A stretch of DNA of 36,579 nt from Streptomyces tailanensis (GCF_008386495.1 NZ_VTHJ01000041.1:1-36579), one strand, 5' to 3'; positions 25,795-34,447 are shown, counted from the first letter of the stretch. A program made the numbers and translations. Notes: generated by a model from the sequence alone, not told the origin.

Positions 25795-27852
25795 TCAGTC
25801 GCTGTGGGGACTGAGGTCGCCCGGGTCCGCCGGAGTGGCCAGGGTCTCGGAGGCCACGCCTCCGGGGTGCTGTCGCTCCTCGCGGGCGAGGGCCGCGATG
25901 GTGCCTCCGGCGAGTACGGTGCGGCGGCGGCCGTCGGACAGGCGGTGGCGGACCTGGTAGGTCTCGTCCTTGGTGGTGTTGTGCAGCCGCAGCAGGGGCT
26001 CGGCTCCGGATGCCAGCGCCGTGCGGAGGTTCTCCAGCCGTAGTCGGTCACCGGTGTCGATGCGGTGGTAGTCGCCCGGGTCGTCGAACTCCAGTGGCAG
26101 GACGCCGAAGTTGGCCAGGTTCTGCCAGTGGATGCGGGCGTAGGACTTGGCGACGACCACGCGCAGCCCCAGATGACGTGGGGTGATCGCGGCGTGCTCG
26201 CGGGAGGAGCCCTGGCCGTAGTTCTCCCCTCCGACGACGAAGTGCCCGCCGGGCCTGCCGTCGGTGGCCAGCTCGGCGGCGTGCCGGGGGTAGTCCGGGT
26301 CGATCCGGGTGAAGGTGAACTCGGCGAGTCTCGGGATGTTCGAACGGTACGGCAGTGCTTTCGCGCCGGCCGGGGAGATCTCGTCGGTGGAGACGTTGTC
26401 GCCGCATTTGAGGAGGACCGGGCCGGTCAGTTCGTCGGGCAGCGGGTCGAGGTCGGGCAGTCCGGAGATGTTGGGGCCGCGTTCCAGCTCGACCTGGGCC
26501 GCCTTCTCGGGCGGCAGCGGGGGCTCGAGCATCGCGCGGTTGACCGACGCGTGTTCGGGCAGGCGTAGCCGCGGATACGGCACCCCCTCCCTGGCCGCCC
26601 AGGCGCGAGGGTCGGTGATCTCGCCGGTGAGGGCGCAGACCGCGGCCGTCTCGGGGGAGCACAGCCACACCGCGTCCTCCTCGGTGCCGGAGCGGCCGGG
26701 GAAGTTGCGCGGGAAGGTGCGCAGGCTGTTGCGTCCCGGTGCGGGGGCCTGGCCCATGCCGATGCAGCCGAGGCACCCGGCCTGGTGGATACGGGCTCCC
26801 GCGGCGACCAGATCGAAGGTGGAGCCCGCTTTCGTGAGATCCGCGAGGATCTCACGGGAGGTGGGGTTGACGTCGAAGCTGACGGCGGGGTGGGTCTGGC
26901 GGCCGACGACGATGGCGGCGGCCATGGCGAAGTCGCGCAGGCCCGGGTTGGCGGAGGAGCCGATGACGGCCTGCCCGATGGGCTCACCCGCGACCTCCCG
27001 CACCGCCACGACGTTGCCCGGCGAGGTGGGACGAGCGATGAGAGGTTCGAGCGTGGAGAGGTCGATCTCGTCGGTCAGATCGTGGACGGCGTCCGGCTCG
27101 GCGGCCAACTCACGGAAGTCGGCCTCGCGGTCCTCGCCGCGCAGGAACTCGCGCACCGCGGCATCGGCGGGGAAGACGGAGGTGGTCGCGCCGAGTTCGG
27201 CGCCCATGTTGGCGATGACGTGCCGGTCCATGGCGGTCAGATCGGCCAGGCCCGGGCCGTGGTACTCCAGGATTCGGTTGACCGCGCCTTTGACGCCGTG
27301 GCGCCGCAGCAGTTCCAATACCACATCCTTGGCGCTCACCCACTCCGGCAGCCGGCCGGTCAGGCGGATTCCCCAGATCTCCGGCATGGTCACGTGCAGG
27401 GACCGTCCGGCCATGGCGAGCGCGACTTCCAGGCCCCCGGTGCCGAGTGCGAGCATGCCGAGCGACCCGGCGGCGCAGGTGTGCGAGTCGGATCCGGCGA
27501 GCGTCCTGCCGGGGATGCCGAAGCGTTGCATGTGGGTGGGGTGGGAGACGCCGTTGCCGGGCTTGGAGTACCAGATGCCGAAGCGGCGGCAGGCGGAGCG
27601 GAGGAAGGCGTGGTCCTCAGCGTTGCGCTCGTCCGCCTGGAGCAGGTTGTGGTCGACGTACTGGACGCTGACCTCGGTACGGACCCGGTCCAGGCCGAGG
27701 GCCTCCAGCTCCTGCATCACCAGGGTGCCGGTGGCGTCCTGGGTGAGCGTCTGGTCGATCCGCAGCCCGATCTCCCGGCCCGGCTCCATCGCGCCGTCGA
27801 CGAGATGATCGGCGATGAGCCGGTGTGCCAGCGTGCCGTGGGAAAGCGTCAC
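25795..27852 (-). CDS. Compact aconitate hydratase family protein
   Basis: A 685-residue aconitase-superfamily enzyme, of the size and layout of the putative aconitase group found in Aquifex and some actinobacteria rather than the 900-residue AcnA. It should isomerise citrate and isocitrate or a related acid. The [4Fe-4S] ligands are Cys126 in SDSHTC and Cys360 and Cys363 in GCLGCIGMG. The IDQTLTQDATGT start and the C-terminal swivel domain with GGENYGQGSSREHA are clear. GTG 27852 has GGAGG only two bases upstream, so the exact start is uncertain. It is divergent from the Hsp20 gene. Streptomyces normally has a housekeeping AcnA elsewhere, so this is probably an accessory enzyme. Confidence 0.9.
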   Translation of the reverse strand: MTLSHGTLAHRLIADHLVDGAMEPGREIGLRIDQTLTQDATGTLVMQELEALGLDRVRTEVSVQYVDHNLLQADERNAEDHAFLRSACRRFGIWYSKPGNGVSHPTHMQRFGIPGRTLAGSDSHTCAAGSLGMLALGTGGLEVALAMAGRSLHVTMPEIWGIRLTGRLPEWVSAKDVVLELLRRHGVKGAVNRILEYHGPGLADLTAMDRHVIANMGAELGATTSVFPADAAVREFLRGEDREADFRELAAEPDAVHDLTDEIDLSTLEPLIARPTSPGNVVAVREVAGEPIGQAVIGSSANPGLRDFAMAAAIVVGRQTHPAVSFDVNPTSREILADLTKAGSTFDLVAAGARIHQAGCLGCIGMGQAPAPGRNSLRTFPRNFPGRSGTEEDAVWLCSPETAAVCALTGEITDPRAWAAREGVPYPRLRLPEHASVNRAMLEPPLPPEKAAQVELERGPNISGLPDLDPLPDELTGPVLLKCGDNVSTDEISPAGAKALPYRSNIPRLAEFTFTRIDPDYPRHAAELATDGRPGGHFVVGGENYGQGSSREHAAITPRHLGLRVVVAKSYARIHWQNLANFGVLPLEFDDPGDYHRIDTGDRLRLENLRTALASGAEPLLRLHNTTKDETYQVRHRLSDGRRRTVLAGGTIAALAREERQHPGGVASETLATPADPGDLSPHSD

Positions 27853-28002
27853 AACCTCCAGACTGCGTCCTTCGCCCCGCGGGCGGCAAGCCGACGCGTG
27901 CCCTGCTGACTGGCCGCACCACCTTCGAACAACGTGAGGAGCCTCCGAGCGGGCACTCGGCGCGTCGACGGTCGGAAGACACTCACTGAGGGGCGGACTG
28001 TC

Positions 28003-28512
28003 ATGACTCTGCCTGCACGACGCACCTCCGGCAGGCCGGCTGAGCGGCCGTTCGCCGGCTGGATGAGGGATCCCATGGCCGAATTCGACGACCTGGTCAG
28101 CCGCGTGGGGTCGCTGTTGGAATCCACACTCGGCACGGCGCCCGCGACCAGGGGTATGGCCTGGTCACCCGCGGCCACGGGCGTGGCCTTCGCACCGCTG
28201 GCCGACTTCTGCGAGACCGACGACGCCTATCTGATCGAGGTCGACCTGCCCGGCGTCAGACGCGAGGACATCGACATCGAGCTGAGCGACCGGGAGCTGA
28301 TCATCAGCGGCGAGATCGGGGAACGGGAACGGACTGGCACCATGCGCCAGGCCATGAGGCGTACGGGGCGCTTCGAATACCGGGCGCTGCTGCCTGGTGA
28401 AGTCAACACCGAAGGGACTGATGCCACGCTCCGTGAGGGAGTGCTGACCATCAAGGTTCCGAAGGCGGAAACGGCCAAGCCCCGCCGCATCGAGATCACA
28501 GCCGGGGAGTGA
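28003..28512 (+). CDS. Hsp20/alpha-crystallin small heat shock protein
   Basis: A 169-residue small heat shock protein, an ATP-independent holdase that forms oligomers. The alpha-crystallin domain covers about 68-155 (ETDDAYLIEVDLPGVRREDI, ELIISGE, then TGRFEYRALLPGEV) and ends in the conserved GVLTIKVPK. The start of choice, ATG 28003, has GAGGGG upstream. It is divergent from aconitase. No HspR-type HAIR palindrome (CTTGAGT-N7-ACTCAAG) is visible in the 150-base promoter region. Class members in dormancy regulons (HspX/Acr type) respond to hypoxia, but this is inference here. Confidence 0.95.
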   Translation: MTLPARRTSGRPAERPFAGWMRDPMAEFDDLVSRVGSLLESTLGTAPATRGMAWSPAATGVAFAPLADFCETDDAYLIEVDLPGVRREDIDIELSDRELIISGEIGERERTGTMRQAMRRTGRFEYRALLPGEVNTEGTDATLREGVLTIKVPKAETAKPRRIEITAGE

Positions 28513-28586
28513 GGGACAAGGGCCGGCCCACCGCCGGACCAGGGTCGGGTATGCCTCGTGCCGCACAGGGGCTGCTCGCGCCGTCG

Positions 28587-29759
28587 TCAGGTCGGGTACC
28601 CGCGCCTCTGGCGGAGGCCGCTGTTCCAGGGCGTCGAGGTGAGCCAGGTGAGCATTCGGTTGATGTCGGACGAGGACACGATGCCGACCAGCCGGCCCTC
28701 GTCCATGACCAGTGCACGGCGCGCGGGAGAGGACTCCAGTTTGAGCAGCAGACCGCCCAGGGGTTCGTCGGGGCCGGTGGTGACAACCTCGTCCATGGGG
28801 AACATGGCGTCCGCGACGCTGGCATCCGCACCGTCCTGTGCCGCTGTCTCCTGGGCACGGTGGACGGTCACCAGTCCCACTGGCGCAGCATCGTCGTCGG
28901 ACATCACGGGGAACGCGGAGTGCCGGTATCGGAACGCGGGGCCTTGCAGCAGTTCCGCGAGGGTCAACCCGGCGTGGGCGAACACCGGATCGGGTGTCAT
29001 GGCCTGGCGTACGGAGACCCGGTTCAGCGCTTCCTTCGTCTGTGCCTGGCCTCCTTCGACCGTCGCGGCGGCGATGAGGAACCAGCCGATGAGTACCAGC
29101 CAGAGCCCGCCGAGTCCGCCCTGGAGGACCTCGTAGAGGCCCAGCAGAACGAGGGCCCAGCCCAGGACGCGGCCGGCGGTGGTGGCGACCGACGTGGCCC
29201 GCAGCCGGTTTCCGGTACGCCACCACACGAACGCCCGCAGCAGCCGGCCGCCGTCGAGCGGCGCGGCCGGCAGGGCGTTGAACACGGCGAGCAGCACATT
29301 GATCCCGGCCAGCCACGCCACCGCCTCGACGAGGAGGCCGGACAAGCCCAATGCCACCAGCACGGCCGTCAGCGCCGCGAGCACGATGCCCAGGACCAGG
29401 CTGACCAGCGGGCCCACTCCCGCGACCCGTAGCTCAGCGCCTGGGCTGGGCGCCTCGTCCTTGAGCCGGGCGGCGCCGCCGAGCAGCCACAGCGTGATGC
29501 TGTCCGCCTCCATGCCGTTGCGGCGGGCGACGACGGCGTGGGCGACCTCATGGGCCAGGAGCGACCCGAAGAACACCAGGGCCGTGAGGATGCCCACCAG
29601 CCAGTACTGCCAGCCGGGCCGGCCTGGGTGGGCCTCGGGCAGCCGGCCTTCCGACAGGCCGACCGCGATGATCAGGAAGATGACCAGGACGCTCCAGTGG
29701 ACGCCGACACGGATGCCGGCGATGTGTCCGAGCCGAAACGTCTCACCCACCGGTCTCAC
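28587..29759 (-). CDS. M50 site-2 protease with C-terminal CBS domains
   Basis: A 390-residue intramembrane zinc protease. HEVAH at 70-74 and NALPAAPLDGG at 161-171 supply the zinc ligands, set in about six hydrophobic segments. Two CBS domains (about 250-310 and 322-378) follow, probable nucleotide sensors. This architecture is that of M. tuberculosis Rv2625c (Rip3), a member of the DosR hypoxia regulon. GTG 29759 is the probable start with a weak ribosome binding site. It converges with the Hsp20 gene (74-base gap). The substrate, usually a membrane-bound anti-sigma factor in such proteases, is not evident. Confidence 0.93.
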   Translation of the reverse strand: MRPVGETFRLGHIAGIRVGVHWSVLVIFLIIAVGLSEGRLPEAHPGRPGWQYWLVGILTALVFFGSLLAHEVAHAVVARRNGMEADSITLWLLGGAARLKDEAPSPGAELRVAGVGPLVSLVLGIVLAALTAVLVALGLSGLLVEAVAWLAGINVLLAVFNALPAAPLDGGRLLRAFVWWRTGNRLRATSVATTAGRVLGWALVLLGLYEVLQGGLGGLWLVLIGWFLIAAATVEGGQAQTKEALNRVSVRQAMTPDPVFAHAGLTLAELLQGPAFRYRHSAFPVMSDDDAAPVGLVTVHRAQETAAQDGADASVADAMFPMDEVVTTGPDEPLGGLLLKLESSPARRALVMDEGRLVGIVSSSDINRMLTWLTSTPWNSGLRQRRGYPT

Positions 29760-29919
29760 CGTTCCGAATGCCGTCGTGTCGCCTTCCGGCCCCGGACTCC
29801 ACGGCCCCGACAGGCCAGGCAGGTGCCTCGGTGGGTACCCATCGAGGAGATCCCCACACGTGGCCCGTCAACGTGTCTTCCAGCCGCCAGTCCTCTCCCA
29901 GGGGTCCGTGTCACCTTCT

Positions 29920-29949
29920 CCCTGCGCCGGCCGATCGGCCGGCGCAGGG
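29920..29949. terminator. 30-base perfect palindrome, terminator
   Basis: A 13-bp stem starting CCCTGCGCCGGCC with loop GATC is perfectly palindromic over 30 bases. It lies about 70 bases past the stop of the broken minus-strand Hsp20 gene and would end its transcript. The rest of the 29760-30017 gap shows no gene. Confidence 0.88.
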
Positions 29950-30017
29950 CGGCTGAGAAAACCGCGCCCGGGAGTGCGGCTGTCGCGCGACGGTCTCTCG
30001 GCCCGGCACTGGGCCTG

Positions 30018-30480
30018 TCAGGACTCGGCGATCTCGATGTGCCGCGGCTTGGTGGCCTGTGCCTTGGGCACGGTGATGGTCAGCACGCCGTCGTGGAGGG
30101 TCGCGCTGGCCTCGTCCGACCTGACATCTGCGGGCAAAAGGGCCTGGTACTCGAAGCGGCCCGGTGGCCGGTGCGGCGGGTGCTGCGGCGCAGGACGCCC
30201 TCGCGCTCCCGTTCCTTGCAGTCCCCTGTGATGTGCACTTCCCGCTCGCTCATCTCGATGTCGATGTCGTCGCGCTTGATTCCGGGCGGTTCCGCCTCGA
30301 TCAGATAGGCGTCGTCGGTCTCCCGCATGTCGGCCGCGGGCGACCATGCGGCGGGAGCGGTGGCGGCGCCTTCCAGCAGCCGGTTCATGCGCTCGAACAA
30401 CTCGTCGAGCTCCGCGGCGACCGGACCACCCCACCGAATCCGGGGAACGACCTCTCCAGCAGGCTGCCGGGCCGTGAGCG
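30018..30480 (-). pseudogene. Frameshifted second Hsp20 gene
   Basis: One minus-strand frame gives ELDELFERMNRLLEGA, WSPAADMRETDDAYLIEAEP, GIKRDDIDIEMSEREVHITG and RSTRRTG. The rest, RFEYQALLPADVRSDEASAT and GVLTITVPKAQATKPRHIEI with the stop at 30018, is in another frame. The break coincides with the near-duplicate GGCCCGGT/GGCCGGT at 30158-30172; removing 8 bases restores an Hsp20 like the intact gene 1.5 kb away. The 5' end also lacks an ATG or GTG in the right frame between the phosphatase stop and residue ELDEL. Probably a pseudogene unless the assembly has an error here. Confidence 0.85.
30158..30172. repeat. 8-bp near-tandem duplication in hsp20
   Basis: GGCCCGGT followed by GGCCGGT. 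The extra 8 bases change the reading frame inside the conserved RRTGRFEY segment of the Hsp20 protein. Confidence 0.7.
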
Positions 30481-30533
30481 CCGGCTCGGTACGTCCGAGT
30501 ACCCGCCGCAGCTGCGCCCGCGGCTCCGTGTAG

Positions 30534-32087
30534 TCACACCTGCCGGGTCCTCGCAAGGTACTCACGCTGGTTGCCGTGATCCCACCACGTGATCCGCTGT
30601 CTGTGGTCTTCCTGCGAGCAGGTGCGCCGGGCCCTGGGGCGAGGAATCGGTCGAGGCTGCTCCGCCCAGATGGTCTTTCCTGTCGGTGTGTGACGGGTGC
30701 CCCAGCGCTCGGCGAGCTGGCCGACCAGGAACAGGCCGCGGCCGCCCTCGTCCAGGACACGGGCGCGGCGCGCGTGGGGAGAGGTATTGCTGGCGTCGGA
30801 GACCTCGCAGATCAGAGCGCCCGCGGCGAAGCCGCTCATCGACTCCGTGCGGATAAGCCGCAGCTGGATGGGGGCTTCGGCGTGCCGGATGGCGTTGGTG
30901 ACCAGCTCGCTGACGATCAGCTCAGTGGTCGGGACGGCGTCCTGCATGCCCCAGGTCGTGAGCTGGTCGGCGGCCCGTCGGCGCGCGTCGGCGACGATGA
31001 CGGGCACTGCGGGCAGGTCCCAGGTGGCCACGTGCGCGGGGTCCAGGGCGTTGGTGCGGGCCACCAACAGGGCGACGTCGTCGTCCGGGTGCTCGGGCAG
31101 GAGTGCCGTGATGAGGTTGTCGCAGATGGCTTCCAGCGAAGGGGTGGGTCCGGCCAGTACGTGCGCGAGTTCCTGCATTCCGCTGTCGATGTCGCGGTCG
31201 TGGGCCTCGACCAGTCCGTCCGTGTACAGGACGAGCAGGCTGCCCTCTGGCAGGCGTACGTCGGCGGCCTCGAAGGGGAGTCCGCCCACCCCCAGAGGGG
31301 GTCCGGGGGCCAGGGCGATGAAGTCCACGGAACCGTCCGGCAGAACCACTGCAGGTGCGGGGTGGCCGGCGCTGGCCAGGGTGCAGTGCCGGGAGACCGG
31401 GTCGTAGACCGCGTACAGGCACGTCGCGCCGACCTCCCCGGCGGATTCGATGCCCTCTTCGATCTCTTCGAGGATGAGGTCGTCGAGGTGGGTCAGCAGT
31501 TCATCGGGAGGGAGATCGACATCCGCCAGGGTGCGGATCTCGCTGCGTAGCTGGCCCATGGTGATGGCCGCCTGGATGCCGTGGCCGACGACATCGCCGA
31601 CGACGAGAGCCACCCGGGCACCGGACAGGGGGATGACGTCGAACCAGTCGCCGCCCACACCGGCCTGCGGATCCGCGGGCCGGTAACGCATCGCCGTCTC
31701 GACCGCCGGCTGCGCGGGCCGGTGATACAGAAGCAGGCGGCGCTGCAGGGCCAAGTCCGCGCTGTCGGCCTCCTCTGGAGCGGCGTGGATGAACCACACG
31801 ACGTGGTCATCGGCCCCTACCAGCGGGTAGGCCCGCACATCGGCCTCGATCGTGTGGCCGTCCTGGTCACGCAGCGCGACCCGCCCGGCCCACGGCTCCT
31901 GCTGGGCCAGGCTCCGCCACGCCGAGTCGGGAAGGCGAGCGGCAAGAAGATCGGTCGCCGGCCGTCCGATCGCCTCGCCCGGCTCGTACCCGAGAAGCAG
32001 CCGGGCATCCCGGCTCCACGCCGCTACGACTCCTCGCTCATCCACCGCAACCGCAGCACTTTGCGCCGCCAGAGTGTGGTCATACAT
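30534..32087 (-). CDS. PAS-PP2C (SpoIIE)-HATPase regulatory phosphatase
   Basis: A 517-residue signalling protein: PAS domain (about 10-105), PP2C/SpoIIE serine phosphatase (about 125-330) and a C-terminal HATPase_c_2 anti-sigma-factor-kinase-like domain (about 345-480). The phosphatase metal residues appear in GGDWFD (145-150), GDVVGHG (164-170) and DDDVALLVAR; the ATPase domain has ELVTNAIRHA and DEGGRGLFLV. Such proteins tune anti-sigma/anti-anti-sigma switches controlling sigma-B-like stress factors in Streptomyces. ATG 32087 has GGGGG and GAGG upstream and is preferred to GTG 32096. It has no transmembrane segment, so a soluble sensor is likely. The broken Hsp20 gene follows 54 bases downstream. 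Confidence 0.94.
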   Translation of the reverse strand: MYDHTLAAQSAAVAVDERGVVAAWSRDARLLLGYEPGEAIGRPATDLLAARLPDSAWRSLAQQEPWAGRVALRDQDGHTIEADVRAYPLVGADDHVVWFIHAAPEEADSADLALQRRLLLYHRPAQPAVETAMRYRPADPQAGVGGDWFDVIPLSGARVALVVGDVVGHGIQAAITMGQLRSEIRTLADVDLPPDELLTHLDDLILEEIEEGIESAGEVGATCLYAVYDPVSRHCTLASAGHPAPAVVLPDGSVDFIALAPGPPLGVGGLPFEAADVRLPEGSLLVLYTDGLVEAHDRDIDSGMQELAHVLAGPTPSLEAICDNLITALLPEHPDDDVALLVARTNALDPAHVATWDLPAVPVIVADARRRAADQLTTWGMQDAVPTTELIVSELVTNAIRHAEAPIQLRLIRTESMSGFAAGALICEVSDASNTSPHARRARVLDEGGRGLFLVGQLAERWGTRHTPTGKTIWAEQPRPIPRPRARRTCSQEDHRQRITWWDHGNQREYLARTRQV

Positions 32088-32328
32088 AACCCTCACCCCC
32101 TACTCTCCAGTGTGCTACCGGGCCCGAAGCGCAGGTTCTGAGGGTGAATAGGCGAGGTGCACCATGCGAAGGCTGCCGGGCCGGAGAGATCGCGGCCGGA
32201 CTGACCCAAACGACAGGGCCTAGGAGGCTCAGTCAGCCAGGGCCGGCTCCTTGTTCGGCCGCGGAAGCACGTTACGTATCAGACGTGTCGGCGGGAGCTG
32301 CGGCCCCGTCGCCACGACCAGCCCGCGG

Positions 32329-33411
32329 TCAATGGCGCAGGAGTACGCCGATCCCGTCCTCCAGGGGCGTCTGATGTCGGGGGACGACGATCAGTTCGGC
32401 ACCGGTGGTGACGGCGGCGTACAGCAGGGCGGCGTCCGCGGGCTGTTGCTCGTAGCCGATCGCGCCGAAGGTTTGCAGGTCGTCGGCGGACAGGGCGATC
32501 TGGTCGGGGTCGGTGCCGAGCCAGAGCGGAGGCCACTGCTCGACCGGGTGGTTGACCACGAGGGCGTCGGCCTGGCCACGCTGCAGGGCAGCGACGGCGG
32601 CGGACAGACCCTCGCCGGCGCGATCGCGGGCGCGCTGGGCGGCGAAGGTCTCCAGCCGGTCGCGGTCGTGGGCGGAGAGGCGGCCGCGGAAGAGCGCGGC
32701 GAGCTGCCGCTCGAGCAGGGCCCGACCGGTCTCCACGATGTCCTGTCCGTTGCCGGGGACGGTGGCCACACGGTTGCGTATCGGGGCAGGCAGGCGGTTG
32801 ACCAGGACGCCACGGGCCCAGGTGTCCCCGCAGAGCACGAGGGTGTCGGCGTGGCCGACGTCGACGAGGTGGGCCAGCTCCTCGGCGAGCCGCCTGGCCT
32901 CCTGGTGCCATTGGTCGATCGGTATGTGCAGGTGGGTGAGGGCGCGGGGGGCGACGGAGCTGCTGGGCCAGCGTCCGGTCTGCAGTTCCACATGCAGGTC
33001 TTCGGAGGCGGTGTGGCTGTTCGCGGGTTTGACGCGGGTGAGGACGGCGGCGGCGTAGGGGATGTCGGGGGCGTGCTGCAGCGCCAGGGGCATGGCGTCG
33101 GGGAGCAGGGCGTAGCCGGCTCTGTCCACGGGGGGAGGTTGCGGCAGTTCCTCGGTGAGGACCAGTTCGCCGTGGGTGGCGAAGAGGGCCTGGCCGTGGC
33201 GGCCTGGCAGGTGGGCGTCGGTCCCTACGGCAGCGGCGGAGACCTCGGCGGTGGCCGGGTCCGCGCCGAGTTCGATGAGGTCCGAGCGCGCGTGGCGCCG
33301 GTGCAGTTCGATCGCCTTGTCCGGGTCGTCGATGTCCCGGGAGGTGTCCACGTAGACGGAGGCGTACGGGCCCGGCATGGCGTACAGGGTGTCCAGGAAA
33401 TGCAGCCTCAT
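32329..33411 (-). CDS. Bacterial archaeo-eukaryotic release factor family 2 (Rv2629-like)
   Basis: A 360-residue protein of the baeRF_family2 group, homologous to M. tuberculosis Rv2629 and distantly to eukaryotic release factor eRF1/Pelota. Family landmarks are YASVYVDTSRD near the N terminus, HVELQTGRWP in the centre, ADTLVLCGDTWARGVLVNRL and the C-terminal AELIVVPRHQTPLEDGIG. The GGQ tripeptide of eRF1 is absent, so peptide release is not implied; ribosome rescue or hibernation has been proposed for the group. ATG 33411 has AGGAG eight bases upstream. The gene is upstream of the phosphatase on the same strand, with a 241-base gap containing no gene I can support. Confidence 0.9.
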   Translation of the reverse strand: MRLHFLDTLYAMPGPYASVYVDTSRDIDDPDKAIELHRRHARSDLIELGADPATAEVSAAAVGTDAHLPGRHGQALFATHGELVLTEELPQPPPVDRAGYALLPDAMPLALQHAPDIPYAAAVLTRVKPANSHTASEDLHVELQTGRWPSSSVAPRALTHLHIPIDQWHQEARRLAEELAHLVDVGHADTLVLCGDTWARGVLVNRLPAPIRNRVATVPGNGQDIVETGRALLERQLAALFRGRLSAHDRDRLETFAAQRARDRAGEGLSAAVAALQRGQADALVVNHPVEQWPPLWLGTDPDQIALSADDLQTFGAIGYEQQPADAALLYAAVTTGAELIVVPRHQTPLEDGIGVLLRH

Positions 33412-33576
33412 CGGGATCGCTCCTTTCTCCGGTGCACGCGGCCTACTGCCGGGCTGCCTTGTCGAGGCGGGTACGGCGGACGATGTCCTGCGGTGCGGAG
33501 CCCCGGAGCGGCCGGCGCCGAGTCCGAGCGGCGAACTGCCCTGCGCCGTCTTCGCCGGCCACGGCCATCTGACCGC

Positions 33577-34038
33577 TCACCTCAGTGCTTTCCCGTTCTT
33601 GGCCGACTTTCTCCACTCTCTCCGGGAAGCCTCCGCCTCCTCGGCGACGGGAAGGGGCTGTCGCCAGGGGGTGGATGCTTCGATGCCCGGTACGGAACCC
33701 CGCAGCCGTTCGGCCGTGGCCTCCGCGTCGTCCCGCACCGAGACGGCCAGGAGTCTGAAGGGAGCCGTGGGCGCAGTTCGACGCACATCACGGGCTCGCC
33801 GGGCCGGACCGCCACGAAGTCCTGTCCGCCCGGGTCCCCGCGTGCCGGCGCACAGCACGCCGGGAATCCAGACTCCGTGCAGAGCAACTCCGCGCAGGGC
33901 ACGCCACCAGTCGGGTTCCACCGTCACACGGGACACCGCCGCCAGCGGCACGCGCACACTTCCGCGGTGCGCGGCAGCCGTCTCCCGCCACGACAGGCGC
34001 ACCACGAGGTCGTCGTCCTTCACGAGGATCCGAGCCAC
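33577..34038 (-). CDS. PH-domain-like hypothetical protein
   Basis: A 153-residue protein: RILVKDDDLVVRLSWRE, VRVPLAAVSRVTVEPDWWRA, LRGVALHGVWIPGVLCAGT, then FRLLAVSVRDDAEATAERLR. The beta-rich pattern recalls a bacterial PH-like fold common in streptomycetes. GTG 34038 with GGAGG eight bases upstream is preferred; GTG 34044 is possible. Between about 33835 and 33770 this frame reads Arg/Gly/Pro-rich noise, while the neighbouring frame reads GGQDFVAVRPGEPVMCVELR, the sequence expected for the family. Two compensating single-base shifts would explain this, so about 22 residues may be garbled. Confidence 0.7.
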   Translation of the reverse strand: MARILVKDDDLVVRLSWRETAAAHRGSVRVPLAAVSRVTVEPDWWRALRGVALHGVWIPGVLCAGTRGPGRTGLRGGPARRARDVRRTAPTAPFRLLAVSVRDDAEATAERLRGSVPGIEASTPWRQPLPVAEEAEASRREWRKSAKNGKALR

Positions 34039-34155
34039 GTTCACTCCCTCCCCTCCATCCTCGCTCCGGACTGGGGAGGCGGCACAAAGACGCCGGGCAG
34101 GCGACGGTCTCACCGTGCGGTCGCCCGGCATGTTCACGTGCTCTTCGGGGACGGC

Positions 34156-34260
34156 GTGAGGGTGAGTGACGACGGGGCACTGGTCGAGCATTCCCGCTGC
34201 CGCTGCGGCGCCACCTGGGCCAAGACGTATCGGGTGGCCGACGGCGCCTCCGAGGAGTGA
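34156..34260 (+). CDS. Tiny ORF with CxCG motif
   Basis: A 34-residue frame from GTG 34156: VRVSDDGALVEHSRCRCG and TWAKTYRVADGASEE. The two close cysteines and the conserved-looking DGALVEH and WAKTY suggest a true small protein rather than chance, and the frame extends further left (HVHVLFGDG). The start is uncertain and the ribosome binding site weak (GGGGACGGC). I do not recognise the family. Confidence 0.35.
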   Translation: MRVSDDGALVEHSRCRCGATWAKTYRVADGASEE

Positions 34261-34276
34261 GCACCGGCGAGGCCAG

Positions 34277-34418
34277 ATGATGATGCCACCCGCGATGGCC
34301 GTCCGCCGGCGGCGAGTGCATTCGGTATGGCTGCATAACGACCGGATGGCTGCATAACGACCGGCCGCGGTCACGGCGGGAGACAGCCGAGGAGGCGCTC
34401 GCCGAGTGGGCGGCCTGA
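34277..34418 (+). pseudogene. Small gene broken by 19-bp duplication
   Basis: From ATG 34277, with GAGG four bases upstream, the frame reads MMMPPAMAVRRRRVHSV, then WLHNDR, and stops soon after because a 19-bp unit is repeated. If one copy is removed, it continues PRSRRETAEEALAEWAA to a TGA at 34416, giving a 40-residue basic protein. The restored tail looks like real coding sequence. Family unknown. Confidence 0.5.
34327..34364. repeat. Perfect 19-bp tandem duplication
   Basis: ATGGCTGCATAACGACCGG occurs twice, head to tail, at 34327-34345 and 34346-34364. Nineteen is not a multiple of three, so the second copy changes the reading frame of the small ORF around it. Confidence 0.95.
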
Positions 34419-34433
34419 TGTGACGAGTTACAT
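34418..34433. promoter_or_regulatory. AT-rich hyphenated palindrome
   Basis: ATGTGAC-GA-GTTACAT is an inverted repeat with 7-base arms and one mismatch, in an AT-rich patch just 15 bases left of the YceI terminator. It may be an operator. The regulator is unknown. Confidence 0.35.
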
Positions 34434-34447
34434 TGCCTCATGGCTCC

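Noticed and set aside
27853..28002. HspR/HAIR operator for the Hsp20 gene
   Set aside because: No CTTGAGT-N7-ACTCAAG-like repeat is present in the divergent region.
32251..34155. Long plus-strand frame across the release-factor gene and the PH-like gene
   Set aside because: It is antisense to clearly recognisable proteins with Gly/Val-rich mirror composition. Only its last 35 codons, beyond those genes, look independent.
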